From: Amycolatopsis anabasis
GTDB lineage: Bacteria > Actinomycetota > Actinomycetes > Mycobacteriales > Pseudonocardiaceae
Length of the DNA stretch: 60,322 nt
NCBI RefSeq assembly: GCF_009765355.1
Contig: NZ_VTHK01000028.1
Coordinates: forward strand, 1 to 60,322
Direction of reading: 5' to 3'
A model generated the notes under the pieces. That model saw only the letters and a program-made list of their open reading frames with translations. It did no database searches and was not told the DNA's origin. This document shows positions 43,658-52,214 of this stretch, piece by piece. The number at the start of each line of letters is the position of its first letter. The stretch's first letter is position 1. Position numbers and translations under genes: made by a program.

Positions 43658-44344
43658 ATGGCCGAGAAGAAGACGACCAGGCCACGGCGGCGGCGTCGGT
43701 CGACGGCGACGCTGGAGCGGCTGGAGGCCGCGCGGGAGCGCCGTGCGGAGCAGCTGGAGCGGGAGCGGGAGAACGAGCGCCGCGTAGACGAGGCGCTCGG
43801 TCCGTTCGCCGAGGCGGCGACGGCGATCGAGGCTGTGGAACGCAAGCGGGATGACCGCCTGGGCGCGCTGGAGAGCCAACTCGAACGCAAGCTGGCGGAG
43901 CTGGAGCGGCAGAGGGCCGCGAAGGTCGAGGAGTACGACCGGCTCAAGGAACAGGTGCGCGCGGACGCGGACATGGAGATCGCCGACTGGCGGACGGTCA
44001 TGGCCACCTCGGTGCGGCAGATCCGCAGGGCCGAGGTCAGCGTGTCGGCGACGGCGGCGATGCTGGGCATCTCGCCCAGGGCTGTGAGCGCGCTGGCCCG
44101 GGAGGGCTCAGCCGACGACGGCACACCGGAGAGCGCCGACACGGAAGCGGCGTCGGTACGCAACGCGGAAGCGGCAGGCGCGCCGGATGCGGAAGCGGAC
44201 GCCGGGACGGACGCGCAACCGGTGGACACCGCGACGAGCCCGGCGGAGGCCGAGACGGTGGCCGTCGACCCGGGTGGCGGGGGCGGCGAGTTCACCGCCG
44301 AGGCCCAGGGCCCCAGCGGTTGGCCGACCGGCGTGGAAGAGTGA
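43658..44344 (+). CDS. coiled-coil protein with C-terminal helix-turn-helix
   Basis: The 228-residue protein starts at 43658 with GGGGAGG upstream. It has a very basic head, a long coiled coil of about 90 residues (ATLERLEAARERRAEQLERE onward) and an HTH-like motif VSATAAMLGISPRAVSALAR near residue 140. The tail is acidic, Ala-rich and disordered. Comparable coiled-coil/HTH proteins on actinomycete plasmids are thought to bind DNA for maintenance or copy control. It is the only plus-strand gene in this part, directly beside the structured element. Confidence 0.65.
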   Translation: MAEKKTTRPRRRRRSTATLERLEAARERRAEQLERERENERRVDEALGPFAEAATAIEAVERKRDDRLGALESQLERKLAELERQRAAKVEEYDRLKEQVRADADMEIADWRTVMATSVRQIRRAEVSVSATAAMLGISPRAVSALAREGSADDGTPESADTEAASVRNAEAAGAPDAEADAGTDAQPVDTATSPAEAETVAVDPGGGGGEFTAEAQGPSGWPTGVEE

Positions 44345-44361
44345 CCAGGCTGCGCGGGCGT

Positions 44362-44396
44362 GTGGTGGGCGGCACCGTCGTGGTGCCGCCCACCAC
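44362..44396. terminator. 15-bp hairpin between convergent genes
   Basis: Arms 44362-44376 and 44382-44396 pair perfectly around GTCGT. It serves both the plus-strand coiled-coil gene and the minus-strand membrane gene. Confidence 0.65.
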
Positions 44397-44408
44397 GCTG
44401 CCGGGGGT

Positions 44409-44867
44409 TCAGCGGGAGGTGGCCTGCTGGCGCGCCTTGAGCGCGGCGACCCGGCGCGCGTGCCGCTGCAGCGTGAGCCGCTTGCGCCACTGGTAGTAGA
44501 CGACCATGCCCGCGACCCCGCAGCACAGCACGAACCCGACCGCCCACCGCGCGGCGGTCTGGCTGGTGGTGAGATTGGGGAACTGGCCGATGAAGATGTA
44601 CCCGGGCATGGTGATCACCCCGGCGAGCACGAACCGCCTGCGACGCTGCGCCATCCGCGGCCGGATCTTGTGGCGGGTGCCGTAGGCGACGACCAGACCG
44701 GCGAGGGCGCCGAGGACGACCGCGCCGGGAAGCGCGCCGAGCATCGGGGTGTTGACGAACGCGGTGGCGATCATCGCGACGTACCCGACCGGCACCGCTC
44801 CGAGGAACACTCCGGCGCCGCTGGCCAGGATCAGGCCGAGAAAGCTGATTCCGTAGCGGGTGCTCAT
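44409..44867 (-). CDS. four-helix membrane protein of unknown function
   Basis: The 152-residue protein has about four membrane helices (GISFLGLILASGAGVFLGAV, LGALPGAVVLGALAGLVVAY, FVLAGVITMPGYIFIG, WAVGFVLCCGVAGMVVYY) and a basic tail. ATG at 44867 is chosen because earlier codons are not protein-like. No ribosome binding site is seen, so a leaderless transcript is possible. Family unknown. Confidence 0.6.
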   Translation of the reverse strand: MSTRYGISFLGLILASGAGVFLGAVPVGYVAMIATAFVNTPMLGALPGAVVLGALAGLVVAYGTRHKIRPRMAQRRRRFVLAGVITMPGYIFIGQFPNLTTSQTAARWAVGFVLCCGVAGMVVYYQWRKRLTLQRHARRVAALKARQQATSR

Positions 44868-44967
44868 AGTCCGAGCGTAAAGGACGTGCACCACGTTGAT
44901 GGGTGATTTTCCGACCAACGGCCGCTGCTGGCGAGGACGGGCTGGAGCCCAGGTTCCGTACTGGCGG

Positions 44968-45303
44968 CTAGACATCGCGCGACTCTGCTCGCGTGGTGAC
45001 CGCGGTGACGACGGCGCACCATTCCCGGCCGGTGAACGTGGCCGGGTCGGGGTGCGCGGTGAGCATGACCCAGTGGTCACCTTCGGGCTGGGGCACGGTG
45101 TGCAGCCAGGTGTCCTGGCCGGGCTCGGGGTAGTGCGAGGGCACGACTAGGCCGTGATCGGCGAGGTAGGTGGCGACGTCGATGAGGTGCCTGCGGTGCA
45201 CGAGTCCGCGGTAGCGGTCCAGTTCGCGGTCGGTGGAGCCGCCGGTGCCGTCGTCGACGACCTGGTAGTCGATGGTGCACACGGTCAGGATGTAGTGCCT
45301 CAT
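44968..45303 (-). CDS. hypothetical plasmid protein
   Basis: The 111-residue protein (YILTVCTIDYQVVDDGTGGS ... GREWCAVVTAVTT) starts at ATG 45303 with AGGAGG five bases upstream; a GTG at 45309 lies within that site and is rejected. It has a compact alpha/beta look without known motifs. It is downstream of the two small genes at 45342-46071. Confidence 0.6.
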   Translation of the reverse strand: MRHYILTVCTIDYQVVDDGTGGSTDRELDRYRGLVHRRHLIDVATYLADHGLVVPSHYPEPGQDTWLHTVPQPEGDHWVMLTAHPDPATFTGREWCAVVTAVTTRAESRDV

Positions 45304-45341
45304 GATCACCTCCTGAGATCAGAAGAAAGCCGCCCCGCCGG

Positions 45342-45743
45342 TCAGCGCGCGGTGCTGGCGAGGTCGGCGGTGGAGAAGAGTTCGCCCTGACCGGCCGGAG
45401 TCGTGGCGCGGGAGCTGCGCGAGGGTCGGGAGGCACGCGTCGGTGTCGGCGGGCGGCGAGGGCGGGGGCCGGTGTACGCGGCCAGGATCTGGATGTGGTG
45501 GTCGCGGAGGACGTCGTCGTTGCGGCCGGAGTCGGGCACGTAGACGTTGAGGTCGGGGTCGTCGACGTTATAGGCGGTCCAGCACAGCATGTGGTGCGCG
45601 CCGGACGTGCGCGGGTCGCTGCAGATCTTCATCGCGTCGGCGCGCGTGACCCGCCAGAGCACCCGCCGGTACGGCCGATTCGAGTGCTTGCTGACGATGA
45701 AGACGACGACCTCGTCCTCGGGGGAGTCGGGGCTATCGGACAT
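45342..45743 (-). CDS. hypothetical plasmid protein
   Basis: The 133-residue protein has a conserved-looking core, EVVVFIVSKHSNRPYRRVLW then ADAMKICSDPRTSGAHHMLC, and a Pro/Arg-rich tail. ATG at 45743 overlaps the end of the upstream gene by eleven bases. Function unknown; the core recalls small single-domain proteins of actinomycete transfer elements. Confidence 0.6.
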   Translation of the reverse strand: MSDSPDSPEDEVVVFIVSKHSNRPYRRVLWRVTRADAMKICSDPRTSGAHHMLCWTAYNVDDPDLNVYVPDSGRNDDVLRDHHIQILAAYTGPRPRRPPTPTRASRPSRSSRATTPAGQGELFSTADLASTAR

Positions 45744-46071
45744 GCTCGGCTCCGGCGTCCAGCCAGATGAACTGCCAGCCGGGCACGGGGCCGCGTCCGG
45801 CGTGGCGCAGCAGGTAGCTGCCGAGGAAGTCGAGCGCGCGACGGTCCGCGGGAGGCGCACCGTTGGCGGCCGGTGCCATGCGGCGCCAGAGATCCTGGGG
45901 GTTGTCGGGGACGGCGCCGATGGAGACGAAGGTGTAGTAGTCGGTGTCATCCCCGGCGTACCACCAGGTCGCGATGACACGCGCCAGGGCGTTGGCGGTG
46001 CGGTTGTCAAGCCCGGCCGGGTCGTGATCGTGGATGTGCAGCGCGGCTCGCACGAGGTCTGCGTCGGACAT
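45733..46071 (-). CDS. hypothetical plasmid protein
   Basis: The 112-residue acidic protein (SDADLVRAALHIHDHDPAGL ... YAGDDTDYYTFVSIGAVP) starts at 46071 with GGAGGAACC upstream. No known motif. It overlaps the next gene and lies downstream of ssb, separated by two hairpins. Confidence 0.6.
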   Translation of the reverse strand: MSDADLVRAALHIHDHDPAGLDNRTANALARVIATWWYAGDDTDYYTFVSIGAVPDNPQDLWRRMAPAANGAPPADRRALDFLGSYLLRHAGRGPVPGWQFIWLDAGAEHVR

Positions 46072-46107
46072 GGTTCCTCCAGCGTCGAAGCGGGTGGACA
46101 GCAGAAG

Positions 46108-46144
46108 GGCCGGTGGGCCAGCCGTCGTGGCTGGCCCACCGGCC
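46108..46144 (-). terminator. 16-bp perfect hairpin downstream of ssb
   Basis: Arms 46108-46123 and 46129-46144 pair around GTCGT, the same loop as the hairpin at 44362-44396. It is one of two stacked hairpins between ssb and the next gene. Confidence 0.55.
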
Positions 46145-46154
46145 TGAAGGGGGT

Positions 46155-46190
46155 GGTGCCCGGTCGGCGGGGAAGTGTCGACCGGGCACC
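46155..46190 (-). terminator. 12-bp hairpin directly after ssb
   Basis: GGTGCCCGGTCG at 46155-46166 pairs with 46179-46190 around a 12-base loop, eight bases after the ssb stop. Confidence 0.6.
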
Positions 46191-46197
46191 AGGTCGG

Positions 46198-46710
46198 TCA
46201 GAACGGCGGGTTACCCTCGCCGCTGGCGCTGCTGGCACCGGCCCCGACGAGCTGCGGCTCAGGGGCGGCACCCCACGGGTCGTCGTCGCCGACCTCGGCA
46301 GTCGGCGCGGTCGTCTCGGCAGGTGCCTGCTTGCGCTGGTTGTTCTTCTTGACCTTGGTGACCTTGGCGGTGGCGTACCTGAGCGACGGGCCGAGTTCGT
46401 CGACCTCCAGCTCGACCACGGTGCGCTTCTCGCCTTCCTTGTTCTGGAAGGTGCGCTGCTTGAGCCGCCCCTGCACGACGACCCGGGCACCGGACTCGAT
46501 GCTGTCGACGATCTGCTCGCCGAACTTTCCCCAGGCGTTGCAGCGCATGTACAGCGTCTCGCCGTCCTCCCACTCGCCACGCTGCTTGTTGAAGGTCCGC
46601 GGGGTGGACGCGACGGTGAAGTTGGCGACGAACGCCCCGGTCGGGAAGAACCGGCCTTCGGGCGCGGCGGTGGTGTTGCCGACGACGGTGATGATGGTGT
46701 CTCCAGCCAT
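46198..46710 (-). CDS. ssb: single-stranded DNA-binding protein
   Basis: The 170-residue protein has an OB fold with ITVVGNTTAAPEGRFFPTGA, VANFTVASTPRTFNKQRGEW and LYMRCNAWGKFGEQIVDSIE. A Lys-rich linker and a short acidic tail follow, ending in GNPPF. The tip deviates from the usual DDDxPF, so contacts with host proteins may be altered. ATG at 46710 has AGGAGG upstream. It would coat the transferred strand or replication intermediates. Confidence 0.92.
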   Translation of the reverse strand: MAGDTIITVVGNTTAAPEGRFFPTGAFVANFTVASTPRTFNKQRGEWEDGETLYMRCNAWGKFGEQIVDSIESGARVVVQGRLKQRTFQNKEGEKRTVVELEVDELGPSLRYATAKVTKVKKNNQRKQAPAETTAPTAEVGDDDPWGAAPEPQLVGAGASSASGEGNPPF

Positions 46711-46734
46711 TTGTGGGCCTCCTGGGCTCGTGGC

Positions 46735-46950
46735 GGTGTGTGGAACGCGGCGTAGCCTCAGCACACCCCGGTCCGGGGGTCGCCCTTAGGCGACGGCCCC
46801 GGCCCGGCTCATCCGCTCGGTGTGGACCGGCCTTTGCGAACTGGCGGTGACCTGGGTGCAGGCACGGGCCGGTTCACCCGGGCGGATCGGCGCCGGGCTT
46901 CGGGGCCGCTGGGCCCCCGGCCGGGGTGTGCTTACCTTCGGGCGGTCCAC
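46735..46950. repeat. intergenic palindromic element R1
   Basis: The element has near-perfect terminal inverted repeats (AGCACACCCCGG at 46760; CCGGGGTGTGCT ending at 46932) and an inner pair GTGGACCG (46822) / CGGTCCAC (46943). Its opening and its GGCCGGTTCACCCGNGCGGAT block at 46868 recur in the same order in R2 at 53389-53593. It fills the spacer upstream of ssb. No coding frame is credible. Confidence 0.6.
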
Positions 46951-47058
46951 TCACCGGCGAGCCCGCGAGGCCACCTCGGCAGACACCACAGCCGTCGGCT
47001 CGGCGACACGCCGCTCGTTGTCCACTGGCCCGCTCTGCTCATGTGTGAGCTGGCTTCG

Positions 47059-47811
47059 CTAGTCGGTGACCTCGGACCACTCCCATGTCTGGCCGACGAG
47101 GTACCGGCCGTCGGCGTCGGGCTCGATGCGCTCGGGCTGGTAACCGTGCTGGCCGGAGTACTCGTCGTCGAGGAGCACGATGCCGTCGTTGTCCCAGTAG
47201 CCCCGGCTGTAGCTGGGATCGATGGTCAGGTGTGCGTGATTGAGCCATGCGACAAGCGCTTCGGCGACCACGCACCGGAAGCGGGGACTGGCGACCCTTT
47301 TCCCTCGTTCGTCCTCGATCAGTGCGGGAAACGCGGGGCAAGGCTCCTCGAGCGCGACGTAGTGTTCGCCGGGCTCGGCGCGCAGAACATCAGGCGTGAG
47401 CAGGCGAGACCGCTCAGCATGGATGACCTCGGGGCTCGTGGTGGGCACGGACAAGAACCACGTCCACGCCTCGTCACCGTGGACGGGATACAGACCGTCG
47501 CTGCCGGGGCAGATGTCTTGCGAATGGAAGTCCTCGGCACCCGGCACGTGGGCGATCACGGTTCCTGCGGGGCGCCCGGCGGAATCGAGATCGGGGATCT
47601 CCAGCCGAATGCGGGTGTGGCTACGTAGCCACCGCTGCAACTCCCGAAGGACTTCCGGACGCATGCGAGGCTGAGCCCACCAGTGACCGTCAGCGCCGCG
47701 AGCACGGGCGTTCTCAATCCGAGCGGGGAAGCTGACGTCGTGGCCGGGCTCGCTAATGGGTGTGGCCAGCTTGACGTAGTACTCATTCGGCAGGGCGCGG
47801 GTAGGTGTCAT
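47059..47811 (-). CDS. hypothetical plasmid protein
   Basis: The 250-residue protein (NEYYVKLATPISEPGHDVSF, WAQPRMRPEVLRELQRWLRS, DDEYSGQHGYQPERIEPDAD) is rich in aromatic and acidic residues with no membrane segment. GGAAAGGGA precedes the ATG. I do not recognise the family. It stands alone between R1 and the hairpin at 47862. Confidence 0.6.
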   Translation of the reverse strand: MTPTRALPNEYYVKLATPISEPGHDVSFPARIENARARGADGHWWAQPRMRPEVLRELQRWLRSHTRIRLEIPDLDSAGRPAGTVIAHVPGAEDFHSQDICPGSDGLYPVHGDEAWTWFLSVPTTSPEVIHAERSRLLTPDVLRAEPGEHYVALEEPCPAFPALIEDERGKRVASPRFRCVVAEALVAWLNHAHLTIDPSYSRGYWDNDGIVLLDDEYSGQHGYQPERIEPDADGRYLVGQTWEWSEVTD

Positions 47812-47861
47812 GACCGATTCCCTTTCCAGGTACGCGAAAGCGGGGTGGGATGGGCACCAGG

Positions 47862-47898
47862 CGGTGTCCGGTCGGCGGCGACGCCGGACCGGACACCG
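47862..47898 (-). terminator. 12-bp hairpin after the DUF4192 gene
   Basis: CGGTGTCCGGTC at 47862-47873 pairs with 47887-47898, just beyond the stop at 47920. Confidence 0.6.
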
Positions 47899-47919
47899 GG
47901 TCCTGGTCAGCGAGGAACG

Positions 47920-48999
47920 TCATCGCTCGGGCTGATCTGTGGCGTGCGGGGATGCCGACGGTGCGGGTGCCGTCGTCGCGTCGCTGAGCTGGTCGCGGAC
48001 TTTCTGGGCGGCCTCGTTCATGGCTTGGCGGAGCTTGTTGTGCGGAAGGCTGTGGTCGAGGCAGCGGCCCAGGAGGTGCCCGAGCGGAACTGGGGTAGCG
48101 GCTGCCTCGAGTGCGCAGCTTGCCCCGGCACCATCGCCGCGGCAGTAGGCATGGGTGGCGATCACCGTGGCCAACTCGCTGGCGTACGGCTCCGGGGTTA
48201 GCCGCCACAAGTGCAGGGCGAGGTTTTCCGTGCCGATGCTGATGTCGGCGGAGGGGGCGGCGAGCAAGGCATGGCGGAGGACGCTGGCCGCGAAGGTCGC
48301 CACGAGGTCGGCCATGACTGTGTCGTCTGTCGGCAGCTCGCCTTCGCTGGCGGCACGGATCGCGCCGTCCGCGCGGGCCAAGCGGGCCCGCGTGGCAGCA
48401 GAGCGGGCGCCCTCCAGGCGGGCGGTGCGCGCGGCTGCGTTGATGAGCGGACGTAAACGTGCACGATCGGCGTCCGGGGCAGGGGTGTACCGCATGGCGA
48501 GGTCCTCGCGGCTGGCGGCGATGGTGTACCCGGAGGCCGTTGCTATGGCGGCGGCCGCGGTGCCAGCGGGGTCAGGCAGGGTCCCCCTGCGGGTCCCATC
48601 GAGATAGGACTGCCATGGTGTCCCGGCGGCGAACTGGGACACGAACACGATGTCCAGCTCCGTCAAGCCGCGTTGCAGCAAGGTCGTTGCCACCGTGCGC
48701 ATCGTCGGCCGCAGCGGCAGAACAGTGGCGTGTGGTGCCGCGCCGCTGCTGGCGGGGACGAGGACGCCGAAAAGCTGTGCGACGGAAAGATCTGCGAGGT
48801 TGGCGGCGAGCCGGCTGGCCCAGATCGTGGGGGCCTCGGTCAGCTGCGCAAGATCGATGCGCTGCACTGCGCCGAACTTGCGCCGACCGTCCGGCTGATT
48901 AATGGACGAGATCAGCACGAACGAGTCACGGGGGACAAACCCGAGCAACGCGGGGACGGAAGCGATCAGGTCGCTCATCGACGAGATGGCGGCGGCCAT
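47920..48999 (-). CDS. DUF4192 family protein
   Basis: The 359-residue protein begins with LIASVPALLGFVPRDSFVLI, the signature opening of DUF4192. It also shows LSVAQLFGVLVPAS, LTELDIVFVSQFAAGTPWQS and ALHLWRLTPEPYASELATVI. The family is widespread in actinobacterial chromosomes and mobile elements; its biochemical role is unknown. GGAAAGGA precedes the ATG. Confidence 0.8.
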   Translation of the reverse strand: MAAAISSMSDLIASVPALLGFVPRDSFVLISSINQPDGRRKFGAVQRIDLAQLTEAPTIWASRLAANLADLSVAQLFGVLVPASSGAAPHATVLPLRPTMRTVATTLLQRGLTELDIVFVSQFAAGTPWQSYLDGTRRGTLPDPAGTAAAAIATASGYTIAASREDLAMRYTPAPDADRARLRPLINAAARTARLEGARSAATRARLARADGAIRAASEGELPTDDTVMADLVATFAASVLRHALLAAPSADISIGTENLALHLWRLTPEPYASELATVIATHAYCRGDGAGASCALEAAATPVPLGHLLGRCLDHSLPHNKLRQAMNEAAQKVRDQLSDATTAPAPSASPHATDQPER

Positions 49000-49064
49000 G
49001 GCGGAAGTCCTTTCCAGATCGGGAAAAGGTGCGGTTAGTCAACGGACTCAGGGACGGAACAGGG

Positions 49065-49101
49065 CCTCGTCTCCTTCTCGATGGCCGAGAAGGAGACGAG
49101 G
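49065..49101 (-). terminator. 16-bp perfect hairpin after the 49115-49558 gene
   Basis: CCTCGTCTCCTTCTCG pairs with 49086-49101 around a five-base loop. Confidence 0.65.
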
Positions 49102-49114
49102 TCGGGAAGAGTGA

Positions 49115-49558
49115 TTAGGCGTGCAGCTCGGTCTCGAAGGTGTAGCGGGCGAGGTGACCGAGCCAGGGCAGCGACGGCGGCTGGGCGCCTGAGCCTTCAC
49201 CGGGAATGAGACCGTTGATCGCGACGCTCCAGTAGTCGCCGCGCCGCCCGTATGGAGCGCTTTCGCGGCGATACACGAGAATCACGTCGCGGCCGGTTCG
49301 GCGGCGCGCGTGGGCGGTGACCCGCATGCCGATCGGATGGCGGGTGCGCGGCACAACGAGGTCTTGATACCGCAGGGAGATCGGTGTCGCGTCGAGCGCG
49401 CGGCAGAGTTCGACGAGGACACCGCGGGCGGCATTCCACGCCCCGAACTCGCCGAGGTTGCCGCGGCGTGGAATATTGCTGACCACGGTGTCGGGCAGCA
49501 GGTAGGAGCGGCTCCAGTCGTACGGCGTGAGCCAGCGTGCCTGCGGAGGCATCGTCAC
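49115..49558 (-). CDS. hypothetical plasmid protein
   Basis: The 147-residue protein (YDWSRSYLLPDTVVSNIPRR, RYQDLVVPRTRHPIGMRVTA, YWSVAINGLIPGEGSG) is basic and beta-rich. GTG at 49558 overlaps the upstream stop by four bases; an ATG at 49552 is the alternative. Function unknown. Confidence 0.6.
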   Translation of the reverse strand: MTMPPQARWLTPYDWSRSYLLPDTVVSNIPRRGNLGEFGAWNAARGVLVELCRALDATPISLRYQDLVVPRTRHPIGMRVTAHARRRTGRDVILVYRRESAPYGRRGDYWSVAINGLIPGEGSGAQPPSLPWLGHLARYTFETELHA

Positions 49559-49965
49559 GCCACCTCCGTGCCGTCGGCGGCGGCGATCGCGCGGGTGAGA
49601 ATGCCGCGCGCCTCCTGCCGGAGCATGCGCTGCGTGGAGGTGCGGTAGCCAGCGAGGCCGCCGTAGAGCGGATCACACGCGGCGGTGACCGCGGCGTCGG
49701 TGCAGCGGCCGTCCGAGGTGAGGTAGGGGTAGGCGGCGTCCACGACGCGGAACGCCTCGGTGAGGTAGTGCACGTGGATTGACTGGTTCACGGCCCGGAC
49801 CAGCGCGGCCTTGTGCTGGCGAATCCGGTACAGGTGCTCGAAAAAGTGGGTGGGCCCGGTGGTGATGCGGCGTGTGTTGAACTCGGTCTCGATCAAGGTG
49901 CAGGCGTTATCGAACACAGCGGCATCGTCAGCGGCGGCCGGTGCGTCGAGGGCGGACGTGGACAT
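49555..49965 (-). CDS. hypothetical helical protein
   Basis: The 136-residue protein (DNACTLIETEFNTRRITTGP, FFEHLYRIRQHKAALVRAVN, AYRVVDA-type helices) starts at 49965 with GGAGG upstream. It is coupled to the next gene by a GTGA overlap. No known domain. Confidence 0.6.
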   Translation of the reverse strand: MSTSALDAPAAADDAAVFDNACTLIETEFNTRRITTGPTHFFEHLYRIRQHKAALVRAVNQSIHVHYLTEAFRVVDAAYPYLTSDGRCTDAAVTAACDPLYGGLAGYRTSTQRMLRQEARGILTRAIAAADGTEVA

Positions 49966-50006
49966 GGCGAACCTCCGGATCGCGTGCGGGTGGACGCCTA
50001 CTCCGC

Positions 50007-50086
50007 AGCACACCCGTGTCCCCGGGCGCACCACCCCGGTCACGGTCGCGGCGCAGCAGTAGCCGGCGCCCGGGGCCGGGTGTGCT
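50007..50086. repeat. intergenic palindromic element R3
   Basis: AGCACACCCGTGTCCCCGGG at 50007 faces CCCGGGGCCGGGTGTGCT ending at 50086 as a long imperfect inverted repeat. The ends match those of R1 (AGCACACCC ... GGGTGTGCT), but the interior is short. It lies between the TGT-like gene and the 49965 gene. Confidence 0.5.
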
Positions 50087-50932
50087 CTACTGGCGGCGGC
50101 CAGCCCGCACGCCGGAGGGCGCATGACCGTGACGTTGCTGGCGCAGTGGGCGCAGGGAACGGTGACGCGGTTGCACGAGGCTCGTGGCGCGGCGATGCCA
50201 GCGCAGGGCGAAGTCGGCGCAGTTGGTGCAGGAACCGGGATGTGCGCAGCCGGGCATGGCTCGGCCGTGCCATCGGGCGGATCGCGACCACGCGAGAGAA
50301 TCCACACTGGACAGTTCGACCGGACAGCGCGCGAGAACGTGCTGGGAGACCCCGAAACGATGGAGCGTGATGCCGAGATCGCGGAGGCTGCGGATGATAC
50401 GTACCACGGTCGAGGTCTGACCGGCGCCGCGTCGGCACAGACTTCCCACCCCGACAAGCGGCTCTCGCGTGAGATCGATACCCGCGCATCGGTATTGAAA
50501 GGCATGATCGAGGTATTGGTCGGGTTCCCAGCCCTGCAAGACCGGCAGCCATGGGACGAACGGGAACTGCTCACGCAGGTAGATCAGGTTCTCGATAGTA
50601 TCGGACTGGTGTTCTGCCACCGGAAGACCGGATGCGGCTCGTGCTTGCGGTTCACAGGGAATGTCCTGTGGAGCGCAGAACACTGGCGGTGTCCCTACAT
50701 TGTCCAGGACGCGAGTGACTCGTGAGCCGAACAAGTCTGGATCGCATCGCCAGGTGCCGAAGCGTGTGATCTCGGTGTAGGAACCACTGTCCAAAATCTA
50801 CAAGTTGAACGCCTTCGGGTGTCGTTCCCAGTCGTCGGCGTAGGGATGCATGGTGTTCAGGGACACGCACATCGGGACAGAAAGCTGCTCCAACCATCGT
50901 CCATGATGGACGCCTAAGTAAACCGTGGTCAC
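50087..50932 (-). pseudogene. queuine tRNA-ribosyltransferase (TGT/DpdA)-like gene with an in-frame amber
   Basis: From a GTG at 50932 (GGAGGG six bases upstream) the frame reads YLGVHHGRWLEQLSVPMCVS ... KAFNL, then TAG at 50798-50800. It continues in the same frame with ILDSGSYTEITRFGTW, VFCAPQDIPCEP, PFVPWLPVLQGWEPDQYLDH, GIDLTREPLVGVGSLCRR and the cysteine-rich GCAHPGSCTNCADFALRW. These are landmarks of the tRNA-guanine transglycosylase-like proteins (DpdA relatives) of phages and mobile elements, which exchange guanine for deazapurines in DNA or RNA. Only one codon interrupts an otherwise complete 281-codon gene. Confidence 0.75.
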
Positions 50933-51024
50933 GGTTGCCCTCCGACGATGAATACCGGGGATGGCCGCCATGCGGGGGACGCCCGGTCGGGACGCTTCCT
51001 GTCATGTCGCACGGTGGTGTACTG

Positions 51025-51060
51025 GGGTGTTCCCGATCGGGCGTTTGATCGGGAACACCC
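51025..51060. terminator. 14-bp hairpin GGGTGTTCCCGATC
   Basis: Arms 51025-51038 and 51047-51060 pair perfectly around eight bases. It stands between the 51178-52035 gene and the TGT-like gene. Confidence 0.6.
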
Positions 51061-51177
51061 GGTACCTGTGTGATCGGCCTGGCGATGACGGTGCGCGGTG
51101 CGCGGATTCGGGAACCGTGGTTAGGGATAACGAGGCTGGTGGTCAGGACGACGAAGATCCGGGCTCACCGGCCGAGA

Positions 51178-52035
51178 TCAACACTCGTTGCTCGTGAGGA
51201 TCGGACCTGTGCGCTCGGGCGCGGGGATCCCGATACCGGGCAGTGGAAGCCGGGCATTGGTGCGGAGGTCGCGGAGTACCCAGTCAGCGGAATGCGGCCG
51301 GGGTCGGCCGGTTCGCGGGTGCGCCACACAGCGCCATTCGTCGTTGTCGGGCTCCGGGTAGTACATGCCAGGAACGGAGCCAGGGTCCAAGAGAGGCTCT
51401 TGGCAGTAACGGCACTCGGGCCAGAAGCTGGTGGTCTCCCAGTCCACATTGTCCGGGCATTCATTCTCGTGACGGTCAGCCTCATAAAGCGAGACGTCAC
51501 CAGCACGCACCAGTTGCAGGTGTGTCCGCGCGGGCATGGTCTTGCGCGCCACGACGTAGACCCAGTCCTGGGGATGGCGTTCTTCGACATCGAGCGGCGC
51601 GTCGACGTAGGGCTCAACCAGGTCACGGTCTGCGGCGACCAACCCAAGGGCGGTGGGAAAGGTGAGCGCCGGCGCCGTGAGCCCCGGCTGCCACCGCAGC
51701 CCGAGCCGATCGAGCGGGTAGTACCCCTCCTCGTCTGGCTGGATCACCGCGAAGCGACAGCTCCGCCAGAGCACGACGAGGAGCCAGTCGACAAAGCGCA
51801 CGGTCTGGATTCCGGTACCCGACCAGGGGCGGCGGTCCAAGATCCGGTTCACCACGTCGCGGCGAAACCACGGGTCGGCGCGGAACCATGGAATGCCACT
51901 GGCGTTGGGCACCCACGCCGGGTAATCGATGTCGTCGCCCTGCACGCGCACCAGAGATTCGGTCCGGACACACGGAACGTCCTGACGCGTGCGGTCGCGG
52001 TGTTCTGGCTCGGGATTGTCGGTGGGTGACGACAT
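51178..52035 (-). CDS. hypothetical plasmid protein with a Cys pair
   Basis: The 285-residue protein (YPAWVPNASGIPWFRADPWF, VDWLLVVLWRSCRFAVIQPD, FWPECRYCQEPLLDPGSVPG) is acidic and Trp-rich. A CRYC pair and later CVAH might bind zinc. AGGAGG precedes the ATG. Family unknown. It is flanked by hairpins on both sides. Confidence 0.6.
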   Translation of the reverse strand: MSSPTDNPEPEHRDRTRQDVPCVRTESLVRVQGDDIDYPAWVPNASGIPWFRADPWFRRDVVNRILDRRPWSGTGIQTVRFVDWLLVVLWRSCRFAVIQPDEEGYYPLDRLGLRWQPGLTAPALTFPTALGLVAADRDLVEPYVDAPLDVEERHPQDWVYVVARKTMPARTHLQLVRAGDVSLYEADRHENECPDNVDWETTSFWPECRYCQEPLLDPGSVPGMYYPEPDNDEWRCVAHPRTGRPRPHSADWVLRDLRTNARLPLPGIGIPAPERTGPILTSNEC

Positions 52036-52137
52036 GCCAGTCCTCCTAACAGTTCGTGGATATCAGAGAAATGCGGAAACCCGGAACGCCACCGATTGCG
52101 GATAGGGAGACGACGGGGTCGGCGGTAACCCAAAGGC

Positions 52138-52178
52138 GGGGTGTGCTCGACCAGTAGGCCACTGATCGAGCACACCCC
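52138..52178 (-). terminator. long hairpin after the 52215-52616 gene
   Basis: GGGGTGTGCTCGA at 52138-52150 pairs with 52166-52178; an inner CAGT/ACTG pair (52152, 52161) extends the stem after a one-base mismatch on each side. The GGTGTGCT arm matches the ends of elements R1 and R3. Confidence 0.6.
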
Positions 52179-52214
52179 CGCGGAACACGCGCAGCGAGAC
52201 CCTGATGGGGTCGG

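Noticed and set aside
42965..43879. A 304-codon minus-strand frame across the structured element.
   Set aside because: It is Arg/Pro-rich, has no ribosome binding site and crosses perfect stems that constrain the sequence for another reason.
50795..50806. TCAAC-TTGTAG on the minus strand resembling the shared operator.
   Set aside because: Spacing is two bases shorter than in the three good copies, and it lies inside the TGT-like coding frame where the TAG is the amber codon.
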